Shown piece by piece: positions 26,983-36,900 of a DNA stretch of 64,000 nt (positions are counted from its first letter, which is position 1; each line of letters opens with the position of its first letter). The translations under genes and the position numbers were made by a program. Source of the DNA: Streptomyces galbus (GTDB lineage: Bacteria; Actinomycetota; Actinomycetes; Streptomycetales; Streptomycetaceae); contig NZ_SZPR01000031.1 of assembly GCF_005280195.1 (NCBI RefSeq), forward strand, positions 1-64,000. Direction: 5' to 3'. The notes below the pieces were generated by a model, which was not told the DNA's origin, did not search any database, and saw only the letters and a program-made list of their open reading frames with translations.

Positions 26983-28326
26983 ATGGCCTTCGCACCACCG
27001 GGCCGGTCGCGTTCGCAACCGGGGGTGCCGTCCGCGGCGCGGTCGGACGGCGTCACGGGCCGGGGCGCCGGCGGGTCCGGTGTCGTCGGGCGGTCCGTCT
27101 CGCCGCACCTGACGACGCGTACGGGGCGCGGGGGTTCGTCCGCCGTGCAGCGGCTGGTGCTGCTGGAGGTGGCGGCCGCACTCGTGGTGTGCGGATGGCT
27201 CGCCGGCCCGATCGCACTCGCACCGGCCGTGGTGGCCGCCGCCGCCCTCGTGGCCCTCGCGCTCGTACGGCGTCGTCGGCGTTCCCTGCCGGAGTGGCTG
27301 GTCAACTCGCTCGCGCTGCGCGGGCGTCGGCGCCTGGCCGCCCGCAGCACCGTGCCGCCGGGCACCGACGCCGGCTTCGCCCCCGCCGTCGAGTGTGACC
27401 CGGACCTGCGGACGTACAGCCACGCCCGGGACGGCGAGCAGCGGCCCGTCGGCCTGGTGGGCGACGGCGGCTTCCTCACGGTGGTGCTCCAGGTCGAGTC
27501 GGACACCGGGGCGCTGCGCGCCGAGCGGGGTCTGCGACCGCTGCCGCTCGCCCTCGTGCGGGACGTGCTCGACGTCGACGGGATACGTCTGGAGTCGGCC
27601 CAGGTGGTCGTGCACACGCAGGCCGCGCCGGCCCCGCACCTTCCGCAGCAGTCACTCGTCGTCACCAACTACCAGCGCCTGCTGGCGCAGACGGCGGCAC
27701 CGGCGGTGCGCATCATGTGGATCGCGCTGAAGCTCGACCCCGAGCTGTGCCCGGAGGCGGTCGCCGCACGCGGCGGTGGCCTGCCGGGGGCGCGCAAGTG
27801 CCTGGTCCGCTCGGCCGACCACCTGTCGAGCCGGCTGACGGGGGCGGGCTTCCGGGCGACGGTCCTCACCGAGGAGGAACTGTCGGCGGCGATCGCCACG
27901 TCGGTGTGCGCCAACCCGATGGTGACCGCCCAGGCCGCGCAGGGCGAGCCCGGCGAGGTGCCCCGGCGCCGCACCGAGGAATCGGCCGACAGCTGGCGCT
28001 GCGACAACCGCCGGCACACGACGTACTGGGTGCGCCGCTGGCCGGCGTTCGACGGGTCCGCCGCCGGGCCGGCGCAGTGGGTGGCCCGGCTCACGTCCGT
28101 ACCGGCGCTGGCCACGACGTTCAGCCTGACGCTGGGCCGGGGCGGGCAACAGGACGTCACCGTCAGCGCCCACGTGCGGGTCACGGGCCGCAGCAGCAAC
28201 GAACTGGCAGTCGCCCGCGACGAACTGGAGCGCGCCGCGCGCGAGACGCGCACCGGCCTGGTGCGCCTGGACCACGAACAACTGCCCGGCGTCCTCGCGA
28301 CCTTGCCGCTCGGGGGTACCCGCTGA
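26983..28326 (+). CDS. eccE: Type VII secretion protein EccE
   Basis: 447 aa. After a Ser/Gly-rich N-terminal 50 residues come two hydrophobic helices (about 56-92, L-V-L-L-E-V-A-A-A-L-V-V-C-G-W-L and I-A-L-A-P-A-V-V-A-A-A). A soluble domain follows with W-R-C-D-N-R-R-H-T-T-Y-W-V-R-R-W-P near its centre. This matches the EccE layout in actinobacterial ESX loci, and its position beside eccB supports it. The ATG at 26983 has a GGGGG run seven bases before it; the ATG at 26953 is possible. The stop overlaps the next gene's start (ATGA). Confidence 0.85.
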   Translation: MAFAPPGRSRSQPGVPSAARSDGVTGRGAGGSGVVGRSVSPHLTTRTGRGGSSAVQRLVLLEVAAALVVCGWLAGPIALAPAVVAAAALVALALVRRRRRSLPEWLVNSLALRGRRRLAARSTVPPGTDAGFAPAVECDPDLRTYSHARDGEQRPVGLVGDGGFLTVVLQVESDTGALRAERGLRPLPLALVRDVLDVDGIRLESAQVVVHTQAAPAPHLPQQSLVVTNYQRLLAQTAAPAVRIMWIALKLDPELCPEAVAARGGGLPGARKCLVRSADHLSSRLTGAGFRATVLTEEELSAAIATSVCANPMVTAQAAQGEPGEVPRRRTEESADSWRCDNRRHTTYWVRRWPAFDGSAAGPAQWVARLTSVPALATTFSLTLGRGGQQDVTVSAHVRVTGRSSNELAVARDELERAARETRTGLVRLDHEQLPGVLATLPLGGTR

Positions 28327-29102
28327 TGAACCCCGCCACGACTCCCGCCGCCCCGGCCCGCCCCGCTCCCCCGGCGGCCCGGGGACTGCGCCAACGGCTG
28401 CGGCTGCCGACCGGGTTCGGGCTGCTCGGTCCCCGGCATCCGCGGCACACCCTCCCCCTCGACCGGATCGACGCGCTGGCCCTGCCCCTCGGGGACGACG
28501 GTGTCGTCGCGGGCGTCAACGCGGCGGGTCAACCCGCCGTGCTCGGGGTCAGCCGGCCCACGCCCTACGACATCGTGCTCATCGGCAGCCTGTGGACCGC
28601 GCAGGTCCTGGCGCTGCGCGCCACGGCGACCGGCGCGCGGGTCGCCGTGGAGACCGGCCGCCCGCAGCAGTGGTCCCAGCTCGTGCAGGCGGTGGGCGGC
28701 GGACAGGCCGGGATGACCGTGCACGACGTGGGGCGCGTGCCGCCGCAGGGCGCCTCCGCGGGCGCGCCGGTGCTCGTCGTCCGTGACTGCGGCATGCGGC
28801 CGCCGCGCGGCCGGGTGACGTCGGCGCCCTGGCAGGCGGTGCTCACCCTGCTGCCCTACTTGAGCCCGGTGGCGCCCCGGCTGATGCGCCAGGCCCCCCT
28901 CGTGGGCGTGCAGCGGGTCTCGCCGGACGAGGCCCGGGAGATCGGCCGGGTGACGGGCCTGCCTCCCGCCGAGTACGAGGCGCTGCCGAACCTCCCCGAC
29001 GGACTCACCCTCTGGTGCGCGGAACAGGACCGGCAGTACGTGATGACCCAGCCGACGGACGCCGAGGTGGGACTGCTGGGGGCGCCGCGCAGAGTGGACT
29101 GA
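28326..29102 (+). CDS. Unrecognised ESX-locus protein coupled to eccE
   Basis: 258 aa from ATG 28326, sharing the TGATG overlap with eccE, so its translation is coupled. It starts with a Pro/Ala-rich tail, then a mixed alpha/beta domain with Y-D-I-V-L-I-G-S-L-W-T-A-Q-V-L-A-L-R-A-T and V-L-V-V-R-D-C-G-M. The segment W-Q-A-V-L-T-L-L-P-Y-L is moderately hydrophobic but not a clear membrane helix. There is no signal peptide and no P-loop. I do not recognise the family. The tight link to eccE and the EspI-like gene 362 bp downstream suggest a cytoplasmic ESX accessory. Confidence 0.75.
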   Translation: MNPATTPAAPARPAPPAARGLRQRLRLPTGFGLLGPRHPRHTLPLDRIDALALPLGDDGVVAGVNAAGQPAVLGVSRPTPYDIVLIGSLWTAQVLALRATATGARVAVETGRPQQWSQLVQAVGGGQAGMTVHDVGRVPPQGASAGAPVLVVRDCGMRPPRGRVTSAPWQAVLTLLPYLSPVAPRLMRQAPLVGVQRVSPDEAREIGRVTGLPPAEYEALPNLPDGLTLWCAEQDRQYVMTQPTDAEVGLLGAPRRVD

Positions 29103-29464
29103 GGAAAGGAACGCCGGGAGCCGGGCCGGCCCGGACGGTGCGCCGCCCGGCACCCGGGCGTGAGCATCAGCCCCTTTTGTCGCCGTACGCGTCGTACGTG
29201 CGGCTTTGCAGCGCCCGGCGCGACGGAGCGGACCGATGCGCAGGGGCGGGCGGGCCTGCCGGGTCGGGGCTACTGGTGATTAGGCTGGGACAGGGCGCGC
29301 TGCCAGTACCCGTGGAGAGGTGGTCCGCGTCCCAGGGGGAGAGCCGGTGGACCGCGTCGCGCACCGCTCGGAACTGCCTCGGCTTCGCAGCACTTCGGAC
29401 GATACGAACGACACATGGTCGCCCCGGCACGGCAGGAGAGGGGCCGACCGCACCAGGAGGAATT
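29103..29464 (+). promoter_or_regulatory. Intergenic region before the EspI-like gene
   Basis: 362 bp with no gene. TAGGCT at 29281-29286, preceded by GATT, is a good Streptomyces -10, although the -35 at the right distance is weak. It would give a leader of about 175 nt. GC-rich inverted segments around 29120-29160 may terminate the eccE transcript. AGGAGG at 29455-29460, four bases before the GTG at 29465, is the strongest SD sequence in the window. Confidence 0.45.
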
Positions 29465-32400
29465 GTGAGCAGCGATCGGGACGGGATCCGCGGGGGCTGG
29501 GCCACACCCGGCGATGACCAGCCCGACGCGGAGTCCGCCATCGAGATGACGGGCGAGTTCACCATCGACTACGCCCCACCGGCCTGGTACACGCAGAACG
29601 CCTCCGGGGACTCCGGCTCCGGGAGCGGTGCGGACGAGCCGGCGGAGGGGGCCCCCGGGGAGGTGGCCGAGGCGGGTGCCGAGGACGGACGGGCCGGACA
29701 GGCCGCCGTGCCGCCGGCACCCCATCCTGCTCCGGCGCCGGCCCCAGCCCCTGCTCCGGCTCCCTTCCAGCAGGCACCGCTCGCACCGCCCGCGCAGCAG
29801 CCCGCTCCTCCCGTACCGCCCGCTCCCGGGGTGCCGTTCCCGCCCGGGCCGCCCGCGCAGCCCGCTCCCCCCTCAGCACTGCCCCAGGGCGCCTACGTGC
29901 CTCCCCCGGCCGTCCCGGCGCCCGGTGTGCCGTTCCCTCCGGGATTCGAGCCGCAGCAGCCACAGCATGCGCCGGAGGCGATGCAGCCGCGGCACGCGCC
30001 TCAGCCGGTGCAGCCTCAGCAGCCGCCCCAGGCTGCGCCCGCCGTGCAGCCTCCGACGTCCCCCGCCCAGTTTCCGGCTCCGTCCGCTGCGGACCCCGCG
30101 GCTCCGGTCGCCGGGGGCGAGGGCAGCGGTGACCTCGAGAGCGGGGCCACCATGAAGTTCGCGCCGGTCGCCCTCGCGCCGGAGTTCGCCGGTCTCGCCG
30201 CCGCCACCGAGAAGGCGCAGGCCCTGGCCGCCGCCACGGACGACAAGGCCGGGGAGCAGGAGCGGCCCGAGCCGACCGGCGACGGAGCGGACCCGGCCCC
30301 TGCCGAGGCCCGCGACGACCGTCACGACGGCGGTCACCACACCGACGCGAGCACCGATGACTCCGCGGAGCCGGCACCGGCCGCGGAGACGCCCGACGTG
30401 CCCGACGCGTCCGACGCCCCCGACACGGCCGGCACCGCGGACACCGGGCACGAGGACTCCCCCGCCGCAGCCGATGCCGACGGCGCCGCCGACGACGACC
30501 CGGCGCCCTCCGCCCCGGAGGAGACCTCCCGGCCGGAGTCCGCACCCGCCTCCCCGGACGCCCCCGTTCCCGCCCCGGCCGCCGACGCCCACCCGGCGTG
30601 GGCTCCCCCGCCCCCGCCGTCGGCCGACGTGCCGCCGCTGCCGCCGTCGTACCAGCCCGCCGCGCCGGCACCGGCCGCCCAGTGGCCCGCCCAGCAGCAG
30701 CCGCCGGCGGCACAGCCGTATCCGCAGCAGGCCCCGGACGCGCCCGTCCCGCAGGCACCCGTGCAGCCGCAGGCACCCGCCCCCGCGCCGCCCGCCTGGC
30801 ACCAGGCTCCGTCACCCGAGTCCACCCCGGCCGGTTACGGCTTCCCCCAGCCCTCCGCCACGCCCGCCCAGCAGGCCCAGTCCCAGCCGCCCCAGCCCCA
30901 CCAGGCGCAGCAGCCCGGTCCGCCCGACTCCGGTCCCGGCTACGGCTTCCCGCACCAGGCCCGGCCCAACGCCCCCCACCCACCCGGCGCGTACGGCTTC
31001 CCCCAGCCCGGCCCCACGCCGCCCGCCGCCCCCGTCGGCGGTTACGGCTTCCCCCAGCAACCCCAGCCGCAAGCACAGCCCCAGCCCCAGCCCCAGCCCC
31101 AGGCTGAGCCACAGCCACAGCCACCGTCGCAGGCCCGGCCCAACCCCCCTGCCCAGCAGGACGGTTACGGCTTCCCCCAGCCCGGTCCCGCGCAGCCGCC
31201 CCAGCCGACCGCGCCCGTGGACCCGCGCACCGGGGCCGCCTGGCCGCAGCCCGTCCGGCACGACCAGCGTCAGCCGGTGAACCCCGGTGCCGCTCCGCTC
31301 GGCTACACCGCGGCCGTCGAGCTGTCGTCCGACCGGCTGATCAACAAGAAGCAGAAGGCGAAGAGCGGCCGGCCCGCTGCCGCCGCCTCCCGCTTCAAGC
31401 TCGGCGGGAAGAAGGAAGAGGCCGAGCGGCAGCGGAAGTTGGAGCTGATCCGCACGCCGGTGCTGTCCTGCTACCGCATCGCCGTCATCAGCCTCAAGGG
31501 CGGCGTCGGCAAGACGACCACGACCACCGCGCTGGGTTCCACCCTCGCCTCCGAACGCCAGGACAAGATCCTCGCGATCGACGCCAACCCGGACGCGGGC
31601 ACGCTGGGCCGGCGGGTGCGGCGGGAGACCGGGGCCACCATCCGTGACCTCGTCCAGGCGATCCCGTACCTCAACTCCTACATGGACATCCGGCGGTTCA
31701 CGTCCCAGGCGCCCTCGGGTCTGGAGATCATCGCCAACGACGTCGACCCGGCCGTGTCCACGACGTTCAACGACGAGGACTACCGGCGTTCGATAGACGT
31801 GCTCGGCAAGCAGTACCCGATCATCCTCACCGACTCCGGCACCGGCCTGCTCTACAGCGCCATGCGCGGGGTGCTGGACCTCGCCGACCAGCTCATCATC
31901 ATCTCGACGCCGTCGGTGGACGGGGCGAGCAGTGCCAGTACGACGCTGGACTGGCTGTCGGCGCACGGGTACGCGGACCTCGTCTCCCGTTCCCTCACCG
32001 TCATCTCGGGTGTCCGCGAGACCGGCAAGATGATCAAGGTCGAGGACATCGTGGCGCACTTCGAGACGCGCTGCCGGGGTGTCGTGGTCGTGCCGTTCGA
32101 CGAGCACCTCGCGGCCGGTGCCGAGGTCGACCTCGACATGATGCGGCCGAAGGTGCGGGAGGCGTACTTCAACCTCGCGGCGATGGTCGCCGAGGACTTC
32201 GTCCGGCACCAGCAGGCCCACGGGCTGTGGACGAGCGACGGCAACCCTCCCCCGGTGGCGGCCCCGCCCATGCCGGGCCAGCCGGTCCAGGGCCAGCCGA
32301 TGCCGGGCCAGCCGGGACCGGGTCAGCCGATGGCCGGCCAGCCGATGCCGGGCCCGGTCCCGGGTCAGCCGTACCCGCCGCAGGGCGCTCAGCCCTACCC

Positions 32401-32746
32401 CCCGCAGCAGCCCTACCCCCAGGCGTCCCCGTACGCCCAGCCGCCCCACCCCGGACACCAGGCTCACCCCGGACACCAGGCCCAGCCCCAACACCCCGGT
32501 CAGCCCCCGCACCCCGCACCCCCCGGCCAGCTCTACGGCCAGCCGTACCCGCCCCAGCCGGGGCAGCAGCCGTACCCGCAGGCGGCCCCCGCTCCCCAGC
32601 CCGGCTACCCGCAGCCGCCCCACGGCGCCCCGGCCGGCCACGGTCAGGGCCAGGCCCAGGGGCCGTTCCACGGCCAGGAGCCGGACCACGGCCAGACCCC
32701 GGACGACGGCCGGACCCCGCCCCCGCCGCCCCCGCAGCAGCAGTAG
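29465..32746 (+). CDS. EspI-like Pro/Gln-rich protein with a MinD/ParA-type ATPase core
   Basis: 1093 aa from GTG 29465. Residues 1-45 form a conserved-looking head (E-S-A-I-E-M-T-G-E-F-T-I-D-Y). Residues 60-610 are a disordered Pro/Ala/Gln region with five G/A-Y-G-F-P motifs (457, 492, 509, 526, 567). Residues about 665-925 are a MinD/ParA ATPase with the deviant Walker A K-G-G-V-G-K-T-T near 676-683 and the switch-like D-S-G-T-G. The tail from 930 is again Pro/Gln/Gly-rich with P-M-P-G-Q-P and Q-P-Y-P-P-Q repeats. The layout resembles mycobacterial EspI, which couples ESX-1 activity to ATP level. I infer an ESX regulator or positioning ATPase. Confidence 0.8.
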   Translation: MSSDRDGIRGGWATPGDDQPDAESAIEMTGEFTIDYAPPAWYTQNASGDSGSGSGADEPAEGAPGEVAEAGAEDGRAGQAAVPPAPHPAPAPAPAPAPAPFQQAPLAPPAQQPAPPVPPAPGVPFPPGPPAQPAPPSALPQGAYVPPPAVPAPGVPFPPGFEPQQPQHAPEAMQPRHAPQPVQPQQPPQAAPAVQPPTSPAQFPAPSAADPAAPVAGGEGSGDLESGATMKFAPVALAPEFAGLAAATEKAQALAAATDDKAGEQERPEPTGDGADPAPAEARDDRHDGGHHTDASTDDSAEPAPAAETPDVPDASDAPDTAGTADTGHEDSPAAADADGAADDDPAPSAPEETSRPESAPASPDAPVPAPAADAHPAWAPPPPPSADVPPLPPSYQPAAPAPAAQWPAQQQPPAAQPYPQQAPDAPVPQAPVQPQAPAPAPPAWHQAPSPESTPAGYGFPQPSATPAQQAQSQPPQPHQAQQPGPPDSGPGYGFPHQARPNAPHPPGAYGFPQPGPTPPAAPVGGYGFPQQPQPQAQPQPQPQPQAEPQPQPPSQARPNPPAQQDGYGFPQPGPAQPPQPTAPVDPRTGAAWPQPVRHDQRQPVNPGAAPLGYTAAVELSSDRLINKKQKAKSGRPAAAASRFKLGGKKEEAERQRKLELIRTPVLSCYRIAVISLKGGVGKTTTTTALGSTLASERQDKILAIDANPDAGTLGRRVRRETGATIRDLVQAIPYLNSYMDIRRFTSQAPSGLEIIANDVDPAVSTTFNDEDYRRSIDVLGKQYPIILTDSGTGLLYSAMRGVLDLADQLIIISTPSVDGASSASTTLDWLSAHGYADLVSRSLTVISGVRETGKMIKVEDIVAHFETRCRGVVVVPFDEHLAAGAEVDLDMMRPKVREAYFNLAAMVAEDFVRHQQAHGLWTSDGNPPPVAAPPMPGQPVQGQPMPGQPGPGQPMAGQPMPGPVPGQPYPPQGAQPYPPQQPYPQASPYAQPPHPGHQAHPGHQAQPQHPGQPPHPAPPGQLYGQPYPPQPGQQPYPQAAPAPQPGYPQPPHGAPAGHGQGQAQGPFHGQEPDHGQTPDDGRTPPPPPPQQQ
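30833..31180 (+). repeat. Spaced GYGFPQ-coding repeat
   Basis: Nearly identical 18-mers encoding G/A-Y-G-F-P-Q/H start at 30833, 30938, 30989, 31040 and 31163, all in frame. Proline/glutamine filler of 11-35 residues lies between them. A CAGCCC hexamer microsatellite at about 31076-31105 encodes a Q-P run between copies four and five. Confidence 0.8.
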
Positions 32747-32779
32747 CGGAGCCGCAGCGGCCCGCCGGCCGCGAACAAA

Positions 32780-32812
32780 GGGCGGCCGGTGTCGACATGA
32801 CACCGGCCGCCC
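32780..32812. terminator. Bidirectional hairpin between the EspI-like gene and ribF
   Basis: A perfect 14-bp stem (32780-32793 with 32799-32812) with a 5-nt loop sits in the 115-bp convergent gap. Confidence 0.8.
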
Positions 32813-32861
32813 TCGCGCGTTCCGTCGCTGCTCCGCCGCTCCGCCACCCGGCGGGGCGGGG

Positions 32862-33818
32862 TCACCGCCCGGCCGACGCCTCCGCGACCAGTTCCTTGCA
32901 GCGCTTGACGTCCTCGGCCATCTGCTCCAGCAGGGCCTCCAGCGAGTCGAACTTCGCCTGGCCGCGCACGTACGCCAGGAAGTCGACGGCGACGTGCAGG
33001 CCGTACAGGTCGAGGCCGACGCGGTCGATGGCGTACGCCTCCACCGTGCGCTCGGTGCCGTCGAACTGCGGGTTGGTGCCGACGGAGATCGCGGCCGGCA
33101 TCGCCTCGTCGCCCACGTGCAGCCAGCCGGCGTAGACGCCGTCGGCGGGGATCGCGGTGTGCGGCAGGGTCTCCACGTTGGCGGTGGGGAAGCCCAGTTC
33201 GCGTCCGCGCTGGGCGCCGCGGACGACCACGCCCTCCACCCGGTGCGGGCGGCCGAGGATCTCGGCGGCGCCGGTCACGTCGCCCTCGCCAACCAGGCGC
33301 CGGGTGAGCGTGGAGGAGAAGGGCTCGCCGCCGCCGGCCTCGCCCGACACGTACAGGTCGACGACCTCGACCTCGAAGTCGTAGACCGTGCCCTGTTCGG
33401 CGAGGAACTCCACGTTGCCCGCGGCCCGGTGGCCGAAGCGGAAGTTGGGGCCCTCGACGACGGCCTTGGCGTGCAGCTTGTCCACCAGCACCTTGACCAC
33501 GAAGTCGGCCGGGGACAGCTTCGAGAACTCGGTGGTGAACGGCAGGATCAGCACCGCGTCCACCCCCAGCTCGCCCATCAGCTCGGCGCGGCGGTGGTGC
33601 GGGGCGAGCAGCGGCGGGTGGCTGCCGGGTCGGACGACCTCGCTCGGGTGCGGGTCGAACGTCACCACGACGGAGGGGACGCCCAGCTCGCGGGCGCGGT
33701 CCACGGCGTGCTTGATGATGAGCTGGTGGCCGCGGTGGACCCCGTCGTACGAGCCGATGGTGACGACGCTGCGCCCCCAGTCCTGGGGGATGTCCTCCAA
33801 GCCACGCCAGCGCTGCAC
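32862..33818 (-). CDS. ribF: Bifunctional riboflavin kinase / FAD synthetase
   Basis: 318 aa. Converts riboflavin to FMN and then FAD. The N-terminal nucleotidyltransferase domain has G-S-Y-D-G-V-H-R-G-H-Q (about 22-32) and S-S-T-L-T-R-R (the S-S-T-x-I-R equivalent). The C-terminal kinase domain has R-G-R-E-L-G-F-P-T-A-N-V (the G-x-P-T-A-N signature) and the downstream V-G-T-N-P-Q-F segment. It is the last gene of the truB-to-ribF series on this strand. A possible promoter is TTAGAC to TAGATA (33876-33846), although the 19-bp spacing is long. Confidence 0.95.
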   Translation of the reverse strand: MQRWRGLEDIPQDWGRSVVTIGSYDGVHRGHQLIIKHAVDRARELGVPSVVVTFDPHPSEVVRPGSHPPLLAPHHRRAELMGELGVDAVLILPFTTEFSKLSPADFVVKVLVDKLHAKAVVEGPNFRFGHRAAGNVEFLAEQGTVYDFEVEVVDLYVSGEAGGGEPFSSTLTRRLVGEGDVTGAAEILGRPHRVEGVVVRGAQRGRELGFPTANVETLPHTAIPADGVYAGWLHVGDEAMPAAISVGTNPQFDGTERTVEAYAIDRVGLDLYGLHVAVDFLAYVRGQAKFDSLEALLEQMAEDVKRCKELVAEASAGR

Positions 33819-33951
33819 TGTGACCGCTCCTCGAACCCGTGTCCGTATCTACCGTTGACCGATTGCGCAGGTCTAAGGGTGCCATGCCGGGTGCCCGCTG
33901 CCCGCATCGGCATGGAGGTGTGACCGGGCGCACGTGCCCGCCCGGGGCCCG

Positions 33952-36900
33952 TCAGGCGGGGACCCGTACCCCCGCCAGGTTCTCGAGCGTCCGTCGGGTG
34001 CCGGGACCGATCACCACCGCCCACTCCTGTGGTTCCTCGGCCAGCCAGGCCGCCATCCGTGCCGCGAAGCCCGGGACGTGGCGGCCCAGGTCGACCACGC
34101 CCCGGTCGAAGCGGGCCGCGCCCTCGGGCGTGCGGACCAGGAGCAGCCCGACCCGGCGGACGAGGTCGCGCACGTGCGGCCCCTCCTGCGGGGCGGCGGC
34201 GTGCAGGACGGCGGTGAGGACGGACGGCTCGCTCTCGTGGGTGAGCAGGAAGGCGCGCAGCTCGGTGCGCAGCGGGCGCGAGCGGGGGGCGCCCGGCGCG
34301 GTGAGCACGGCGGCCAGCGTCGCCCGGACGCGTTCCGGACCGCCGTCCAGCAGCCCGGTGACCAGCGGGCGGAGGACGGGCCGGACGTCCGGCACCTCGT
34401 CCGGCCGGTCCAGTCGCCGGTCGACGTACGCGGCGACCTCGCCGGCCGCCTCCGGACGCTCCTCCAGCGCGTCCCGCACCACCTGGACGATCCGCCGGAC
34501 CAGGGCGGGGGCGGCGGCGGTGGCGGCGGCCTCGACCAGGTCACCCAGCAGCCGGCCGGGGTCGGCGTCGCGGTGGCGCAGCCGCACCCGGACGGTGTCG
34601 AGCACCGGCTCGGGGTGGGTCTCCAGGGCGGCGAGCAGCGCGCCCGGCGGCAGGTGCGGATCGCCCGCGAGGAAGTGCTCGACGGCCTGCGGGAGGTGGC
34701 GGGCGCGGGTGCGCGGGTCCCGGACGAGGAGGCCGAGCGCGCCGCCGTGCAGGGCGGCGTCGGCGGGGCGGGACAGCAGGGCGAGGGCGGCGTAGCGCAG
34801 CAGGTCGCGGTCGGCGTCGGTGGTGGCGTGCGGTGCGGCGCGCAGCCCGTACGTCACCGCGGCCACCCGGCGGGCGGGCCGCTCGTCGTGGGCCCACCGG
34901 TCGACGGCCCGGCACAGCGCCGACGGCTCCTCCTCGGCCAGCGCCGCGAGGAGTTCGTCGGCCCGCCGGTGCGCGCAGTCGACCAGGACCTCGGCCAGGT
35001 CGTCCAGGGCGCGGTGCCGGTGGGTGTGCAGCAGGGCCTGCGCGGCCGTCGCCACGGTGGCGTGCGGGGTGGCGGGCAGCGGGCGCTCGTCGTCGAACCA
35101 GCGGGTGAGCTGCGCCGCCACGAGGGTGGGCGCGGTGGCGAGGAGTCCGGCCGCGGCGTCCAGGTAGCGGGGCGCGTCGGTGTCCTGGGGTGCGGGGTCG
35201 GCGAGGACGAGCCGGCGCAGGAGGTCCAGGCGGGTCTCCAGCGGGAGTGGCAGCCCCGCCCAGAACGCGGGCCCGAACGTGCCCGGCCACCCGGCCGGTC
35301 GCGCGCCGCCGGGGCCGGGCCGGTCCCCCGGGCCCGCCGGACCGGCGAGGTCCGCAGGGTCCGTGGCGTCCGCCGGGTCCGTGGCGTCCGCCGGGTCCGT
35401 GACGGTCCTCACGTCCACGACGGCGCTCACGGAGCCGCGGGCCGCCGCCGTCCGGTCCGCCAGGAGGCGCAGGACGTCGGTGTACGGCGTCGCGTCCGGG
35501 ACGCGGCGCAGGGTGTGGGCGAGCAGGCGGGGTGCCCACCAGCCGCCGGGGTCGGCGTCCGTCGCGTGGACCAGGTCGCGCAGCCGCTCGGCGAGGGGGC
35601 CGGGGCCGTGCCGGCGGGCGAGGTACAGCAGCGCCTCGACCACCGGGCCGATGCGGTGGTGCGGGACGGGCACCGGGCCGGGGCCGCCGTCCTCCCGGTC
35701 GCGGGGGCGGTGGACCAGGGCGTGCAGGGCGCCGTCGAGGTCGAGGTGCATGCCCTGGATCCAGTCGGCGAGGTCCTGGTGGGCGAAGCGGTAGCCGCTG
35801 CCGGCCGGCACGAGCAGGCCCTCGGTGAGGACGGCGGACGCCCAGCCGGTGCCGCCGCCCAGGCGGGCGGGGGCGGGGCCCCAGGGGAACACCGCCTCGA
35901 AGGTCTCCCGGTCCAGTGCGCCCTGGCCGGTGCCGAGGCTGCGCCGGGCGGCCTCGTGGACCTGGCCGGCCACCTGGGCGGCGAGGCGGCGCACGGCCGT
36001 GCCGCGCAGGCCGTTCTCCGCGGCGAGGCGCACGGCGACGCGCAGGCACATCAGGTCCAGGTGGGCCGCGAACACGTCGTCGCGGTCGAGGGGGCCGGGC
36101 GGGCGGGCGCCGCCGGGCAGGGCGGACAGGACGTCGGACAGGAGCCGCAGGGTGAGGGGGTGGCGGGCGTCGGCGCCGCTGAGGGCGCCGTCGGGGATGC
36201 CGTGGCGGGCGTGGGCCCGGGCGGCCTCCTCGGGGGTGAGGTCGGGCAGCGGCACGTGCGGGGCGGGGTGCCGTGCGGTGCCGTGCAGCATGGCCGGCGG
36301 GAACCCGATCCCCGCTTCCTCCCAGTACTCGGGCCCGCACGCCAGGACCAGCCGTGCCCCCGCCCCTTCCAGCCAGCGCGCGGTGGCGCGGGTCCAGGCC
36401 GTCAGGCGGTGGGCCAGGGCCGGGGGCATCTCCTCGGGGCCGTCGAGGAGCAGCAGGAGCGGGCGGTCGCAGGCCGTGGCGAGACGGGCGAGGCGGTCCG
36501 GGTCGAGGTCGCCGAGGTTCGCCGGGGTCACCCCGTGCGACGCGGCCACGATCCGGGCCGCGCGGGCCAGGGCGCGGCGGGCGGCGTCGGCGAGCGAGGT
36601 GTCCCCGGGCTCCAGGTCGGCGCCGCGCAGCCACAGCGTGGGGGCGGGTTCCGCACCCCGGGCGCGCCGGGCGGCGAGGGCCGCGAGTTCCGTCGTACGG
36701 CCGCTGCCGGGCCGGCCGACGAGGGCGAGGACCGGGGTGTCGCCGGCCAGGAAGGCGGCCGCCTCGCCCCGGACGGCGGGGCGCTCGACGGGGTCGGGGG
36801 CTCCGTCCGGGTGGCCGGGGAGCGTGCCGGGCGGGCCGTCGGAGCCGAGGGCGGTGGCGGTGAGCTCCAGGACACCCGCGAGGCCGAGGTCGGCGCCGTA

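Noticed and set aside
30833..31180. CRISPR-like array
   Set aside because: Repeats are regularly in frame, spaced by 33-105 bp of coding Pro/Gln sequence, inside one gene; there are no cas genes.
30812..32803. 663-codon minus-strand frame opposite the EspI-like gene
   Set aside because: Composition mirrors the Pro/Gln repeats of the real gene, and it overlaps the MinD-type core antisense. No start signal.
33819..33951. FMN riboswitch before ribF
   Set aside because: The 133-bp gap is too short and lacks the FMN aptamer consensus; a simple promoter is more likely.
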